Source: Nocardioides allogilvus
GTDB taxonomy: Bacteria; Actinomycetota; Actinomycetes; Propionibacteriales; Nocardioidaceae
Direction: 5' to 3'
NCBI RefSeq assembly: GCF_003047285.1
Contig: NZ_PZYX01000009.1
Coordinates: forward strand, 1 to 64,000
DNA: 64,000 bases
The position numbers and the translations under genes are program-made. Under the pieces are notes generated by a model. It was not told the origin of the DNA. It did no database searches and was given only the letters and a program-made list of their open reading frames with translations. This document shows, piece after piece, positions 15,958 to 23,737 of this stretch; within the stretch, counting starts at the first letter, position 1, and each line of letters opens with the position of its first letter.

Positions 15958-16935
15958 GAGCGCCTGCCATTCCCGCGCCGAACGACTCCGCTGCCTGGTC
16001 CCCAGCACAACGTTGAAAGCGACACGCAGTTGCTTCGGTGTCATCTCCGAATGGTCCAAGCGGAACCGCTCAAGTTCGGCCTCGACGAGCGAGAGCTCCA
16101 TCTCATCCCAGACCGTCAACTCGCGACGACGATGCTGCGCCTTCCACTCCGCGTACTGCTTTGAGTCGTCTCGAGCGTCGACGTATTCAATGAGCCGATC
16201 CAGTGCCCTCGCCGCCCGCTTCCTCAGCGACCTCGGGGCAAGATTGGCCTCATCCGCGACCGCCTCCACGACGGCCGGCGCGGTCAAACCCAGCCGCCCG
16301 CGGTGCGCCGGCACATTCTGTCGATCTGCTTCGGCGGCGAGCGCCCACAGCAGCCAATAGTCGAGGCCGTTGATCGCCCCTTCCGCCAAGCCGGTCTGGA
16401 AGAGCTCGGTGAGGACCGGGCCGGGGTCGGCCTCAGGCTCGACGCATGGGACCTCGTTGAGCAGGTCCGGATCGCCGGTGGCGCATGTCATGGCCCGGTC
16501 GCGACGTCTCGCGAAGTTACCGACTCCAAGGTCCGCCAGAACCTCGCGCCTGGTCTGCCCGACGATGGCGCCCGCGATGTTCGGCGTTGCAAGTCGGTAC
16601 GCCGCAGACGCCTCGACCCACAGCTGGCTCGCCACCAGGCCGTCGATGTCGTCCGAGAGGTCGGTCGCCTGCCTGGCTACCTTCTCGGCTCCGGGGAGCA
16701 GCGCCCACACGAGCGCAGTGATCGCCTCCGGCTCGAACTCAGTCATGGATGCCAGAACGCCGAGGACGGCATTCGCATCGTTCGGCGCCGCCAGTGCCCA
16801 CTCGGGCATATCGACCAAGTCCTCCACGACGGCAATCTCCGGCCTCTCCCGAGCCCACCGGCGCCAGGCCTCTCGTGCCTCGCACATGAGTGCACCGTCG
16901 CAGTCCAGGAGGCCAAGGCAACCAGCAACGGACAT
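15937..16935 (-). CDS. Hypothetical protein next to the relaxase
   Basis: A 332-residue, largely helical, acidic-to-neutral soluble protein with no signal peptide or membrane segment. It is convergent with the relaxase and their 3' ends overlap by 21 nt. The middle holds LASQLWVEA and AYRLATPNIAGAIVGQTRREVLADLG, and the C-terminal third has LAPRSLRKRAARALDRLIEY, a basic helix that might bind DNA. I do not recognise a named family. A regulatory role on the element is possible but unproven. GGGAG precedes the start at usual spacing. Confidence 0.7.
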   Translation of the reverse strand: MSVAGCLGLLDCDGALMCEAREAWRRWARERPEIAVVEDLVDMPEWALAAPNDANAVLGVLASMTEFEPEAITALVWALLPGAEKVARQATDLSDDIDGLVASQLWVEASAAYRLATPNIAGAIVGQTRREVLADLGVGNFARRRDRAMTCATGDPDLLNEVPCVEPEADPGPVLTELFQTGLAEGAINGLDYWLLWALAAEADRQNVPAHRGRLGLTAPAVVEAVADEANLAPRSLRKRAARALDRLIEYVDARDDSKQYAEWKAQHRRRELTVWDEMELSLVEAELERFRLDHSEMTPKQLRVAFNVVLGTRQRSRSAREWQALLESDAG

Positions 16936-18264
16936 GGTGTGCTCCCGAGGGACATCCCTGCCCCGACGATCAGCAGGGACCTTCTAGCGTGAACGGGACA
17001 ATCGTGCTCGTCAAGGCCCGGTTCGGCGGCCGAGGGACAGCACAAGACGTTCAGGGACAATCCGAGACGTTCAGCATTAGCCAGCACAGTCCGAACTGAG
17101 AACTCCTGGATCGCGATCGCGACATGGAGCCGTGGCTCCCCGAGTTCCGTGAGACTGATGGAAAGCGTGGCGGAGGCGCCAGTCCGTTAAGCGCGCCGTT
17201 CCCGGGAAGGTCTTCGGACGGGTCTTGCGGGACACGAGCGGTCGGTAGTGACGCGTGACCTTGCGACGTTGCCGGAGCAGGTTCTCTGACCGGAGCTGCC
17301 GTCGGCGATGCGCCCACTTCGCTGGGAGGCCGGCGCGAGTCTCTTGGATCCTTGTCGGCCTTGTTGCCGCCGGGCTGAGCATGCGTGGGTCGCCTGGGAG
17401 CACATCTGCGCCGTTGGGGGTGGGCCTGGTCACAGTTCCCGCGCTGTTCGTCGGCGGCCTCGACGCGGACCTCATTGGCGAGCGAGCAGTCGAAGTGTCG
17501 CTCGTGGCTCCCTGCGTGGCATGGACTGCGTTGGGGTCGCCTCTTCGGGGCCGATGCGGGAGTCAGTGAGAATTCGCCTGGCTGTTCTACGCACACGGCT
17601 CTCGTTGCCGTTCTCACGGTAGCGCAGTGCGTGATGGCTCGGGTGGCCACGACTGTCGTCCGCTCGAGTCGTCCGCTCAAGCTTGCACGGCCGATGCGTC
17701 CGGTGAACCTGCGCTGACTGGCGAGCGAGGTTTCCGTTAGATGTCGCGCTCCTCCAGTGGACGGAGCGGCAGGGTTCAAGGGGCTGGGGTGCAACCAGTA
17801 GGCCAAGCGCCCCCGCACCATTCGTTGGCAGGCCGGCCATTGTGATCGACGTCACATTACGTCGTACTTGCCCGTAATCAACGCCCCATCTGCCAGATTC
17901 TGCGCAAGGTCACCGCCATCCCCCTGGCCGCTCTTCCGCGGCCCGAGTCGTGCGGAGGAAGGTCGGCGGTACCGAACGGCTCGCCGGGACCACGTGCTAT
18001 TCCTGCAACGTGCGTCCCGGCGAGACCCTCGGTTGCGTCCGTGAGGTGGTTAGTTCGGACGCTCACCTGGCGGATCAAGTGGAAAACCTGTAGGCGTCGC
18101 GTCGACGCTGAGTGGTAGCCGTCTGAGTTGCCGCGGGGCGTACGAAGCTTGCCGACAGCAGCGCGGTCGACCTGAGGGACTGGCGACGCAATCCAGCCGA
18201 CGGCCGGGGGCGTTACGCCATAGCTGCAAGCTGCACACGTGTCGTGAGGCGGGCCGTGGTCATA
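16936..18264. other. Gene-poor region
   Basis: About 1.3 kb in which no reading frame on either strand looks like protein: the frames present are Arg/Pro/Ser-rich with no recognisable domain and overlap each other heavily. It contains repeated GGGACA-type sequences at its left end and is otherwise featureless to the eye. It may be the decayed right part of the mobile element. No tRNA or rRNA gene was found. Confidence 0.55.
16995..17076 (+). repeat. Spaced GGGACA repeats, possible IS end
   Basis: GGGACA occurs at 16995-17000, 17034-17039 and 17054-17059. The last two are followed by closely similar sequence ending AGACGTTCAG, 20 nt apart. Tandem sites of this kind occur at ends of IS3/IS481-type insertion sequences, where they bind transposase. 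No transposase gene is left beside them. The repeat is seen; an IS origin is a weak inference. Confidence 0.3.
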
Positions 18265-19176
18265 TTAGTTGACTTCAGCGGTCGCGATTCCGCTCGTTGA
18301 ATCCTCCCCTTCGGTCGCGGCATCACCGTCATCCGTGTCATGGCTGTCGGTTCCCGAGCCGCTCACGTCGACGGCGTCCTCACTGGAGCCGTCAGTCTGT
18401 TCCGCATCCTCATCCTGACTGCGCTCGGGCTCATCGTCGGAGTCCTGAGCGGACAGCCCCTCGTCGGACTCGTCGGGCTCGTCGTTGGAGTCAGGGTCGG
18501 GGTTTTCCAGGCGTTCGTCGTCAGTCTCGGGGTAATTCTCCTCCTCCCGCTCAGGGGTGGGGGCGTTCAGGTCGGGCGCCGGTTCACTGGTCACGTCCTG
18601 GGATGTGTCGACGCCGCCACCACCTTGTGGTTCCGTGGTGTCTGCGATCGGAAAGCGGTGCTCGTGGTGGTGTCGGGCACCGGAGCCGGCGTCGTCAGGT
18701 GGGGTGGCGGGGGTCGATGGTGGACCGGGGGGCGGCGCGTCGGTCCGGTCGTCGTTGAGGATTCGGTCGAACACGGCCTGGGGCCCCGCGGGCAGCACCC
18801 CCATCGCTCCGGCTGTCGTGACGGCAGCCACCGCCGCCGTTCCACCCAGAGCGATCGTGGCAGTCACACCCAAACCCGTCAGTGCGCTGGTAGCCGTCCG
18901 GACCCACCGCCTTAGGGAACCTGTGCGTGTGTGCGCAGGTGTCGCAACCGTCACTGTCGTCCCGATGGCGTGCGGTGGGCGCGCTGGAGCGCCGGTCATC
19001 CAGCCGACCAACGTCGCCGATGGCTGTGGCGCCGGCTCGGTGAACGTCTTTCGAAAGTCGTCGATCGCCACGGCCAGGGCCACGAGGTCCGGACGGTCGG
19101 GGGGCAGCGAACCTCCCGTCAGGGCCATCGCGTCGTCGTGGGACAGAGGCTGGCTGTTCATCTCACTGTGGTTCAT
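18265..19176 (-). CDS. Putative membrane anti-sigma factor with long acidic tail
   Basis: A 303-residue protein. The cytoplasmic N-terminus (about 1-85, with DDAMALTGGSLPPDRPDLVALAVAI cut here into DDAMALTGG and PDRPDLVALAVAI) resembles actinobacterial anti-sigma domains without a zinc motif. One hydrophobic segment lies near 92-125 (LGVTATIALGGTAAVAAVT). The outer half is disordered, first Pro-rich, then extremely acidic with DDE, DEPDE and SEDA runs to the C-terminus. Its start overlaps the sigma factor gene by 14 nt, which supports an anti-sigma role. A hairpin in the upstream gene covers its ribosome binding site. Confidence 0.72.
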   Translation of the reverse strand: MNHSEMNSQPLSHDDAMALTGGSLPPDRPDLVALAVAIDDFRKTFTEPAPQPSATLVGWMTGAPARPPHAIGTTVTVATPAHTRTGSLRRWVRTATSALTGLGVTATIALGGTAAVAAVTTAGAMGVLPAGPQAVFDRILNDDRTDAPPPGPPSTPATPPDDAGSGARHHHEHRFPIADTTEPQGGGGVDTSQDVTSEPAPDLNAPTPEREEENYPETDDERLENPDPDSNDEPDESDEGLSAQDSDDEPERSQDEDAEQTDGSSEDAVDVSGSGTDSHDTDDGDAATEGEDSTSGIATAEVN

Positions 19177-19813
19177 CGTTCGAGACCCCTATAGGGGTAC
19201 GCGGTTGATCCAGCTTGTTGCGCATCGCCTGAAGGCCCCGCCGTTGCAAGGCTTTGACCGCACCGGGGCGCTTGCCGAGCATGTCAGCGATCTGCTCGAT
19301 GGTCAGGTCGGCGAAGATCCGCAAGACCAGGACCTCACGCTGGTTGCCGGATAGACCGTCGAGCAGAGTCCTGGCGTCGGTGTCACCGAGGTATCGGAGG
19401 GCATCGTCTTCGGCACTGCTGGCCTGACGTGGGTCTTCCTCACTCGTCCACTCCACGTGCGTTCCCCGGCGTGATCGCGCGCGCAGCTCGTCGACGAGTC
19501 GCCGGTGCGCCACCGTGAAGACGAATGCCCTGAACGCCTTCTCGTCACCGACGAACGACGGCAGTTTGGAGAACACGGTCAAGAAGACCTCGCTGGTCAG
19601 GTCCTCGGGATCGCTTGAACCACGAGCACGCAGATAGCCGGCCACCCGGGGAGACCACTTGACCCAGATCTCTGTGCATGCCCAAGGAGCGTCGGTCTGG
19701 GCAGCCGCCAGCACCTCCTCGAATGGCACGGCTACTTTCACGTCGTCTTTGTCGGCAGATCCAGGTGCCGACTGGAGCCAGAACACCGATTCCTCTTCCC
19801 GGGGCGCCGACAC
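19163..19813 (-). CDS. ECF RNA polymerase sigma factor
   Basis: A 216-residue extracytoplasmic-function sigma factor. Region 2 is GYLRARGSSDPEDLTSEVFL (about 65-85) with the AHRRLVDELR helix, and region 4 is LSGNQREVLVLRIFADLT followed by EQIADMLGKRPGAVKALQRR. The GTG start at 19813 is the first one after an in-frame TGA. The overlapping downstream gene is a membrane protein likely to be its anti-sigma factor. It is divergent from a secreted acidic repeat protein, which is a good candidate target. Confidence 0.92.
   Translation of the reverse strand: MSAPREEESVFWLQSAPGSADKDDVKVAVPFEEVLAAAQTDAPWACTEIWVKWSPRVAGYLRARGSSDPEDLTSEVFLTVFSKLPSFVGDEKAFRAFVFTVAHRRLVDELRARSRRGTHVEWTSEEDPRQASSAEDDALRYLGDTDARTLLDGLSGNQREVLVLRIFADLTIEQIADMLGKRPGAVKALQRRGLQAMRNKLDQPRTPIGVSNDEPQ
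19185..19198 (-). promoter_or_regulatory. Palindrome covering the anti-sigma ribosome binding site
   Basis: The perfect 14-nt palindrome ACCCCTATAGGGGT lies inside the last codons of the sigma gene. As RNA it can fold into a 5-bp stem with a TATA loop. Its right half supplies AGGGG, the only good Shine-Dalgarno candidate, 9 nt before the anti-sigma ATG at 19176. Ribosomes finishing the sigma gene would open the hairpin, so this probably couples anti-sigma synthesis to sigma translation. Confidence 0.5.
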
Positions 19814-19837
19814 GTCGGGGTCACCATCTTGGAGAAT

Positions 19838-19855
19838 TTGTTAAGAAAGTAACAA
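19838..19855. promoter_or_regulatory. Inverted repeat in the sigma/secreted-protein intergenic region
   Basis: TTGTTA (19838-19843) and TAACAA (19850-19855) form perfect inverted arms around AGAAAG. The site sits 25 nt upstream of the sigma start and about 145 nt upstream of the secreted protein, an AT-rich island in GC-rich DNA. It could be an operator or part of the sigma promoter. No classical ECF promoter pair is convincing here. Confidence 0.3.
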
Positions 19856-20000
19856 GAAACCCGTACCCCTGCGGCCACTTCCGCCGATTAGACCTAACGA
19901 GAGGGATCGACCCAGCTCCCAACTCCGGCCAACGACACGGTGTCGAGCGGCTCGATACACCCGGAGCCAGCAGAGCTGGCCAACCCTGAGAGGAACCAAC

Positions 20001-20927
20001 ATGTCACGATCCAACGTGGGCGCTCGCGTGGTGGCTGCCGTCACCGGCACCGTCTTCGCCCTGAGTCTTCCCGCCACTGTCGCACTGAGCCCCGCCCACG
20101 CCGCTACCGGCGACCGGGATGGGGACGGCATCCCGGACCGCTGGGAGCGCACCCACGGGATGAACCCGAGCAAGGCCGCCGATGCGAAGGCCGACTTCGA
20201 CCGCGACGCGCTGAGCAACCTGGTCGAGTACCGACTCAAGAGCCTGATCCGCGACGAGGACAGCGACAACGACGGCCACGACGACGGTGACGAAATCCTG
20301 GACGGCTTCAAGAGCACCCGCGTCACTGACCCCGACACCGACAATGACGGCCGCCTCGATGGTGACGAGGACGCCGACCGCGACGGCATCGACAATGAGG
20401 ACGAGGACGACGCCCGCGAGGCGTGTGGTCGAGATGACGACGACCGCGACAGCGACCACGTCGATGACGAGGACGAGAACGAGCTGGGCACGGGGGTCCG
20501 CGCCGCCGACTCCGACGGTGACGGCGTGGTCGACGGTGACGAGGACACCGACGAGGACGGCGAGGCCAACGAGGACGAGGATGACGCCGCGGTGGACCGG
20601 TGCGACGGTGACTTCGACGGTGACGGTGAGGCCGACGAGGACAGCGAGGACCTCTTCGGCTCGATCGTCTCGTTCGACCAGGCCAGCGGCGTACTCACTC
20701 TCCAGTCCGCGGCCGGTGACCTCCTGAGCGTGGAGGTCACCGCGGACACCGAGATCGAAATCGAAGGCGACCCGGCCCCGGGCACCGCCACCGGCTCGGA
20801 TGAGTCCGCCGAGGAGCAGGAGGACCGCGATGGCACCACCGCCGACCTCCTGCCCGGCACACAGGTCGCCGAGATCGAGCTCGACGACGAGACCGGCACC
20901 CTGGAGGAGATCCAGCTGTACGCATGA
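20001..20927 (+). CDS. Secreted acidic calcium-binding protein with TSP3-like repeats
   Basis: A 308-residue exported protein. A signal peptide (about 1-35, ending AHA-A) precedes repeated DxDxDGxxD loops of the thrombospondin type 3 / EF-hand-like kind (DRDGDGIPD, DEDSDNDGHDDGDE, DPDTDNDGRLDGDED, DSDGDGVVDGDED, DGDFDGDGEADED). A folded C-terminal part (about 215-308) begins FGSIVSFDQASGVLTLQ and resembles DUF5666. It should be a calcium-binding cell-surface or matrix protein. AGAGGAA gives a good ribosome binding site. It is divergent from the ECF sigma gene and ends at a strong terminator. Confidence 0.82.
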   Translation: MSRSNVGARVVAAVTGTVFALSLPATVALSPAHAATGDRDGDGIPDRWERTHGMNPSKAADAKADFDRDALSNLVEYRLKSLIRDEDSDNDGHDDGDEILDGFKSTRVTDPDTDNDGRLDGDEDADRDGIDNEDEDDAREACGRDDDDRDSDHVDDEDENELGTGVRAADSDGDGVVDGDEDTDEDGEANEDEDDAAVDRCDGDFDGDGEADEDSEDLFGSIVSFDQASGVLTLQSAAGDLLSVEVTADTEIEIEGDPAPGTATGSDESAEEQEDRDGTTADLLPGTQVAEIELDDETGTLEEIQLYA

Positions 20928-20979
20928 CCCTCTCCGCGCCCGGCACCGGCGCCACCCCAACAGGGGTCATGCCGTAGCC

Positions 20980-21021
20980 AAGCGGCCCCGCCACCTCCCC
21001 ACCGAGGTGACGGGGCCGCTT
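20980..21021 (+). terminator. Rho-independent terminator
   Basis: Long imperfect hairpin: AAGCGGCCCCG and CACCTC pair with GAGGTG and CGGGGCCGCTT, with one C/A mismatch between the two stem parts and a 6-nt loop. It lies 53 nt after the secreted calcium-binding protein gene. Confidence 0.75.
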
Positions 21022-21183
21022 CCATTGCCACCGGTCCGGTCGTCCTGCCGGGCATGAACGACCAGCGGTCGAGGCTGCCGGCTGGTGACCGCCACCCGGC
21101 ATTCCCGCCCAACCGGCCGGCACCCGCTCCGTGCCGCGCCGGCGCCGTAACGGGATCGGTTTTCGGGACGCCAGGATGCACGC

Positions 21184-21705
21184 TCAGATTTGGCTGGTCA
21201 GCAGGTGCGTGATCTCAGACGCTATCCACGGAGCGTCTATGGGGCGACTGGTGTCGACTTCGAGGAGCGGGCCGACTCCCAGCGGAAGGACCTCGGAGCC
21301 CCATAGCTCGTCGGGACTACGTTGGTGGTCGAGGTGTCGACTGTCTCGCGCCCGGGTCTGGTAGCGACGTCGGGCGATGTCGAGGGTGGTTGTGCATCGC
21401 ACCTCCACGAACGGACCGCCGAGTGCGTTCACAAGAGGCAGGGTCCGCGCGAACCAGGTGCTGTCGATCACCGCGCTGTGGTGGCCCTGCGCGACCCTGA
21501 GGACGGCATTGACGGCTGCGCGTCCCAGTCGTTGTGACTCCTCGACGGTCGAGGGTGCGCCCAGCTCGTCCATGAGGGCCTCCTTGATCTCGTCCTTGGC
21601 CAGGTACGGCCAGTCCAGCTCGGTGGCCAGCGCCCGCGCGAGGGTGGTCTTGCCGGAGCCCGGCCACCCGCCGACGAGTACATATCCCTGCTTGATGGTC
21701 GTCAC
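21184..21705 (-). CDS. P-loop AAA/zeta-like kinase
   Basis: A 173-residue nucleotide-binding protein. Walker A is GGWPGSGKTT near residue 15, followed by DWPYLAKDEIKEAL and DSTWFARTLP, and an Arg-rich lid (ARRRYQTRARDSRHLDHQR region). This layout is found in ATP-binding kinases related to zeta toxins, shikimate/gluconate kinases and aminoglycoside-type phosphotransferases, so the substrate is unknown. Its GTG start overlaps the stop of the upstream SnoaL-like gene as GTGA, indicating translational coupling. No epsilon-type antitoxin is adjacent. Confidence 0.72.
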   Translation of the reverse strand: MTTIKQGYVLVGGWPGSGKTTLARALATELDWPYLAKDEIKEALMDELGAPSTVEESQRLGRAAVNAVLRVAQGHHSAVIDSTWFARTLPLVNALGGPFVEVRCTTTLDIARRRYQTRARDSRHLDHQRSPDELWGSEVLPLGVGPLLEVDTSRPIDAPWIASEITHLLTSQI

Positions 21706-22085
21706 GGTTCGGCAGTCATTCGAGGACCCGCGTGGCCGGCGAGGCACCGCCATCCCGGATCGCCCCGCACCCACACCTGAGTCATCGGCATACGGAACTT
21801 CACGGTTCCCTCAGGTCCGCGCACAACATCGGTCACCAGGGCGCGTAGGACCGCAGCGTCACCAACCACGACGACCACGGGGTCCGCCAAGGTTTGTGAC
21901 ACCCACCGGCTTCGGCTCGAGTCCTTGTTAGCGAGGTAGCGGACGCGGTCCATCACCTCTCCTGTGTGCGTGGTCCAGACGAAGTCAGGGTGCAGCAGCT
22001 GGGACAACGCATCTACGTCACGCTCTACGAGGGCCTGCGCGCGAGCCTCTGACGCTGCGATGACCTGTCGTTTTGAGTCCGGCAT
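21702..22085 (-). CDS. SnoaL/NTF2-like protein
   Basis: A 127-residue protein with the NTF2-like start pattern (ASEARAQALVERDVDALSQLLHPDFVWTTHTG, shown by its pieces ALVERDVDAL and LLHPDFVWTTHTG) and later strands VVVVVGDAAVLRALVTD and KFRMPMTQVW. Members are small-molecule isomerases, binding proteins or orphan domains. It is translationally coupled to the P-loop kinase. The ATG at 22085 is preferred; a GTG 18 nt upstream is possible. No ribosome binding site is obvious. Confidence 0.75.
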   Translation of the reverse strand: MPDSKRQVIAASEARAQALVERDVDALSQLLHPDFVWTTHTGEVMDRVRYLANKDSSRSRWVSQTLADPVVVVVGDAAVLRALVTDVVRGPEGTVKFRMPMTQVWVRGDPGWRCLAGHAGPRMTAEP

Positions 22086-22316
22086 TTCGGGAGTGGGTCC
22101 CACTCGACGAGCGTAGCCACCACTGACCCGGCGGCACCCTGCTCGGGCTCACACCGGCTGTTCCGCGCACCCGTCAGCGGCATGTCCGGACGTCCCGTCA
22201 GCCGAACCGCGTAGGGCGGCCACCAGGCTGCCGCTGAATCTCACGATCGATCACCGCAAGCGGATCGCCGAACGGGACGTCCGGACATGCTTGAGTTGAG
22301 TGCTTTGGCGGCGGCG

Positions 22317-22571
22317 TCAATCGAGCAGGTGCAGGTACATCGGGCGGCACTTCATTGCATGGATGGCTTCTTCGGTGCCGTCGTCCCACACGAGCACCAC
22401 GATCTCAAGTAGCCGCGCACGGGTGTCGAAACCGATGCGCAGTTGACGCTGTGGCACCTCCTCGTCCAAGGGACCTGAGGCCAGCGGAGAAAGCGCCACG
22501 ACGACAATGTCTGCGTCGTCAATTCCGTGCTTGCGTGCTGAGGGACGGACGATCACGCGACGTGCGACCAC
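22317..22571 (-). CDS. Toxin-like protein of a type II toxin-antitoxin pair
   Basis: An 84-residue protein. It starts RRVIVRPSARKHG, has a strand-rich middle (IGFDTRARLLEIVVLVWDDG) and ends IHAMKCRPMYLHLL. This pattern is shared by small BrnT-like/DUF4258-type toxins in Actinobacteria that are paired with an upstream ribbon-helix-helix antitoxin. Here the upstream gene is just that kind and overlaps it by 19 nt. The GTG start at 22571 is the first in frame. Toxicity is inferred from family and context. Confidence 0.7.
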   Translation of the reverse strand: MVARRVIVRPSARKHGIDDADIVVVALSPLASGPLDEEVPQRQLRIGFDTRARLLEIVVLVWDDGTEEAIHAMKCRPMYLHLLD

Positions 22572-22813
22572 GCTTCGAGAGCCGCTCGGATGGCCTCGGA
22601 GCGGTTCAAGCCCTCGCGTTCGGCGCGCGCCATCACTGCCGCAAGCTCTTCCGCAGTGAGTCGAACAGGCACTACCTGCGCGGCTGCGGTCCCCCGCGGG
22701 GCACGGCCCCAGCGAGCCCGCAACTCATCTACGTCGTAGCCCACTTCGGCTTCGGCGACCCAATCATCGACTTGAGTTTCGTCGACCTCTTGGCCCTGAA
22801 TCGTTCGCTTCAT
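22553..22813 (-). CDS. Ribbon-helix-helix antitoxin
   Basis: An 86-residue protein with an acidic N-terminal part (QEVDETQVDDWVAEAEVGYDVDEL in pieces) and a C-terminal ribbon-helix-helix motif (VPVRLTAEELAAVMARAERE, then GLNRSEAIRAALEAW). The reversed order, with DNA binding at the C-terminus, is seen in several actinobacterial antitoxins paired with small toxins. The ATG at 22813 is placed 6 nt after a promoter -10, giving a leaderless message. It overlaps the toxin gene. Confidence 0.78.
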   Translation of the reverse strand: MKRTIQGQEVDETQVDDWVAEAEVGYDVDELRARWGRAPRGTAAAQVVPVRLTAEELAAVMARAEREGLNRSEAIRAALEAWSHVA

Positions 22814-22819
22814 GAACTC

Positions 22820-22848
22820 ATCGTAATACGAAGAGTTGTGTGCGCCAA
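22820..22848 (-). promoter_or_regulatory. Leaderless promoter of the toxin-antitoxin pair
   Basis: Minus-strand TTGGCG (22843-22848) and TACGAT (22820-22825) are separated by 17 nt. The -10 ends 6 nt before the antitoxin ATG, so transcription should begin at or next to the A of the start codon. This matches the leaderless genes common in Actinobacteria and explains the missing ribosome binding site. Confidence 0.5.
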
Positions 22849-22924
22849 GGGGCCGCCTGAGCCGCATTGACTGCGTTCCGGTTGCGGATCGCTGACGGCA
22901 ACGGGGAAAGGGGATGATCGCTGC

Positions 22925-23737
22925 ATGACTGATCAGTGCGGGCTGCGGATGACCTTCGACTCGGCCGCTGATCTCTACCAGCAGGCCCGGCCCGAGTACC
23001 CCGAGCATCTCTACGAGGCGATGATCGCCGCCGCTGGGCTCAGTGCGGACAACCGGCTGTTGGAGATTGGGAGCGCCTCCGGCAAGGCGACATTGCCCCT
23101 AGTGCGCCGAGGTTTTCGCATCACTTGCGTCGAGCCTGGCCCAGCGCTGGCCGCCGCGGCGCGGCGAAACCTGGCGAGATTCCCCGACGTCGAGGTCGTC
23201 CAGAGCATGTTCGAAGACATAGACCCCTCGGCGCACGAGCGGTTCGATCTAGTGTTCGCGGCCACCGCCTGGCACTGGCTCGATCCAGCGGTTCGCTACC
23301 GGCGCACGTGGGAGTTGCTGCGCCCGGGAGGCCACTTGGCGTTCTGGAGTGCCACCCACGTCTTTCCGGAGGGCGGAGACAGCTTCTTCGTCGACCTACA
23401 GGAGATCTACGACGAAATCGGCGAAGGGCTGCCCGACGGGGTGACGTGCCCCCGGCCCGGAGAGCTACCCGACCAGCGCGAGGACATCGAGGCGAGCGGA
23501 CTGTTCGAACCGGTCCTGGTGCGCCACTTCGACTGGGAGGTCGCCTACGACGCCGACGGCTACACCCGGCTGCTCGACACGTTCTCGGGCCATATCGCGA
23601 TGGAGCCGTGGAAGCGGCGGCGCTTGTACTCGGAAATCCGGCGCCGAATGGACGAGCGCGCAGACGGGCTACTCCGCCGCGGCTGGGGAGCCGTCCTACA
23701 CGTCGCCCGGCGACGCGACCTCCCAGACGCCCCATAG
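22925..23737 (+). CDS. Class I SAM-dependent methyltransferase
   Basis: A 270-residue Rossmann-fold methyltransferase. The SAM motif I is LLEIGSASGKAT (about 45-56), followed by the acidic ribose contact in ITCVEPGPALA, motif II near RFDLVFAATAWHWLD, and motif III LLRPGGHLAFW. The N-terminus FDSAADLYQQARPEYPE is typical of the Trm/UbiE-like small-molecule group with the FDxxADxYxxxRPxYP signature. The substrate is unknown. It stands alone, divergent from the toxin-antitoxin pair. Confidence 0.88.
   Translation: MTDQCGLRMTFDSAADLYQQARPEYPEHLYEAMIAAAGLSADNRLLEIGSASGKATLPLVRRGFRITCVEPGPALAAAARRNLARFPDVEVVQSMFEDIDPSAHERFDLVFAATAWHWLDPAVRYRRTWELLRPGGHLAFWSATHVFPEGGDSFFVDLQEIYDEIGEGLPDGVTCPRPGELPDQREDIEASGLFEPVLVRHFDWEVAYDADGYTRLLDTFSGHIAMEPWKRRRLYSEIRRRMDERADGLLRRGWGAVLHVARRRDLPDAP

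Larger units (their letters stand above)
9965..16935. mobile_element. Integrated mobilizable element (partial)
   Basis: The block carries a tRNA 3' fragment at its left edge, repeat-rich attachment arms, a tyrosine integrase, a toxin-antitoxin pair, an excisionase-like HTH protein and a MobF relaxase-helicase. No coupling protein, no type IV secretion genes, no FtsK/TraB-type translocase and no replication initiator are visible, so it would need a helper to transfer. The right end is not defined: no second copy of the tRNA fragment is seen, and a gene-poor scar follows. The right boundary given is the end of the last gene that I link to the element. Confidence 0.6.

Noticed and set aside
17051-17821. 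Possible 256-codon gene on the minus strand
   Set aside because: Composition is Arg/Pro/Thr-rich without domain or ribosome binding site, overlaps several competing frames, and no family is recognised.
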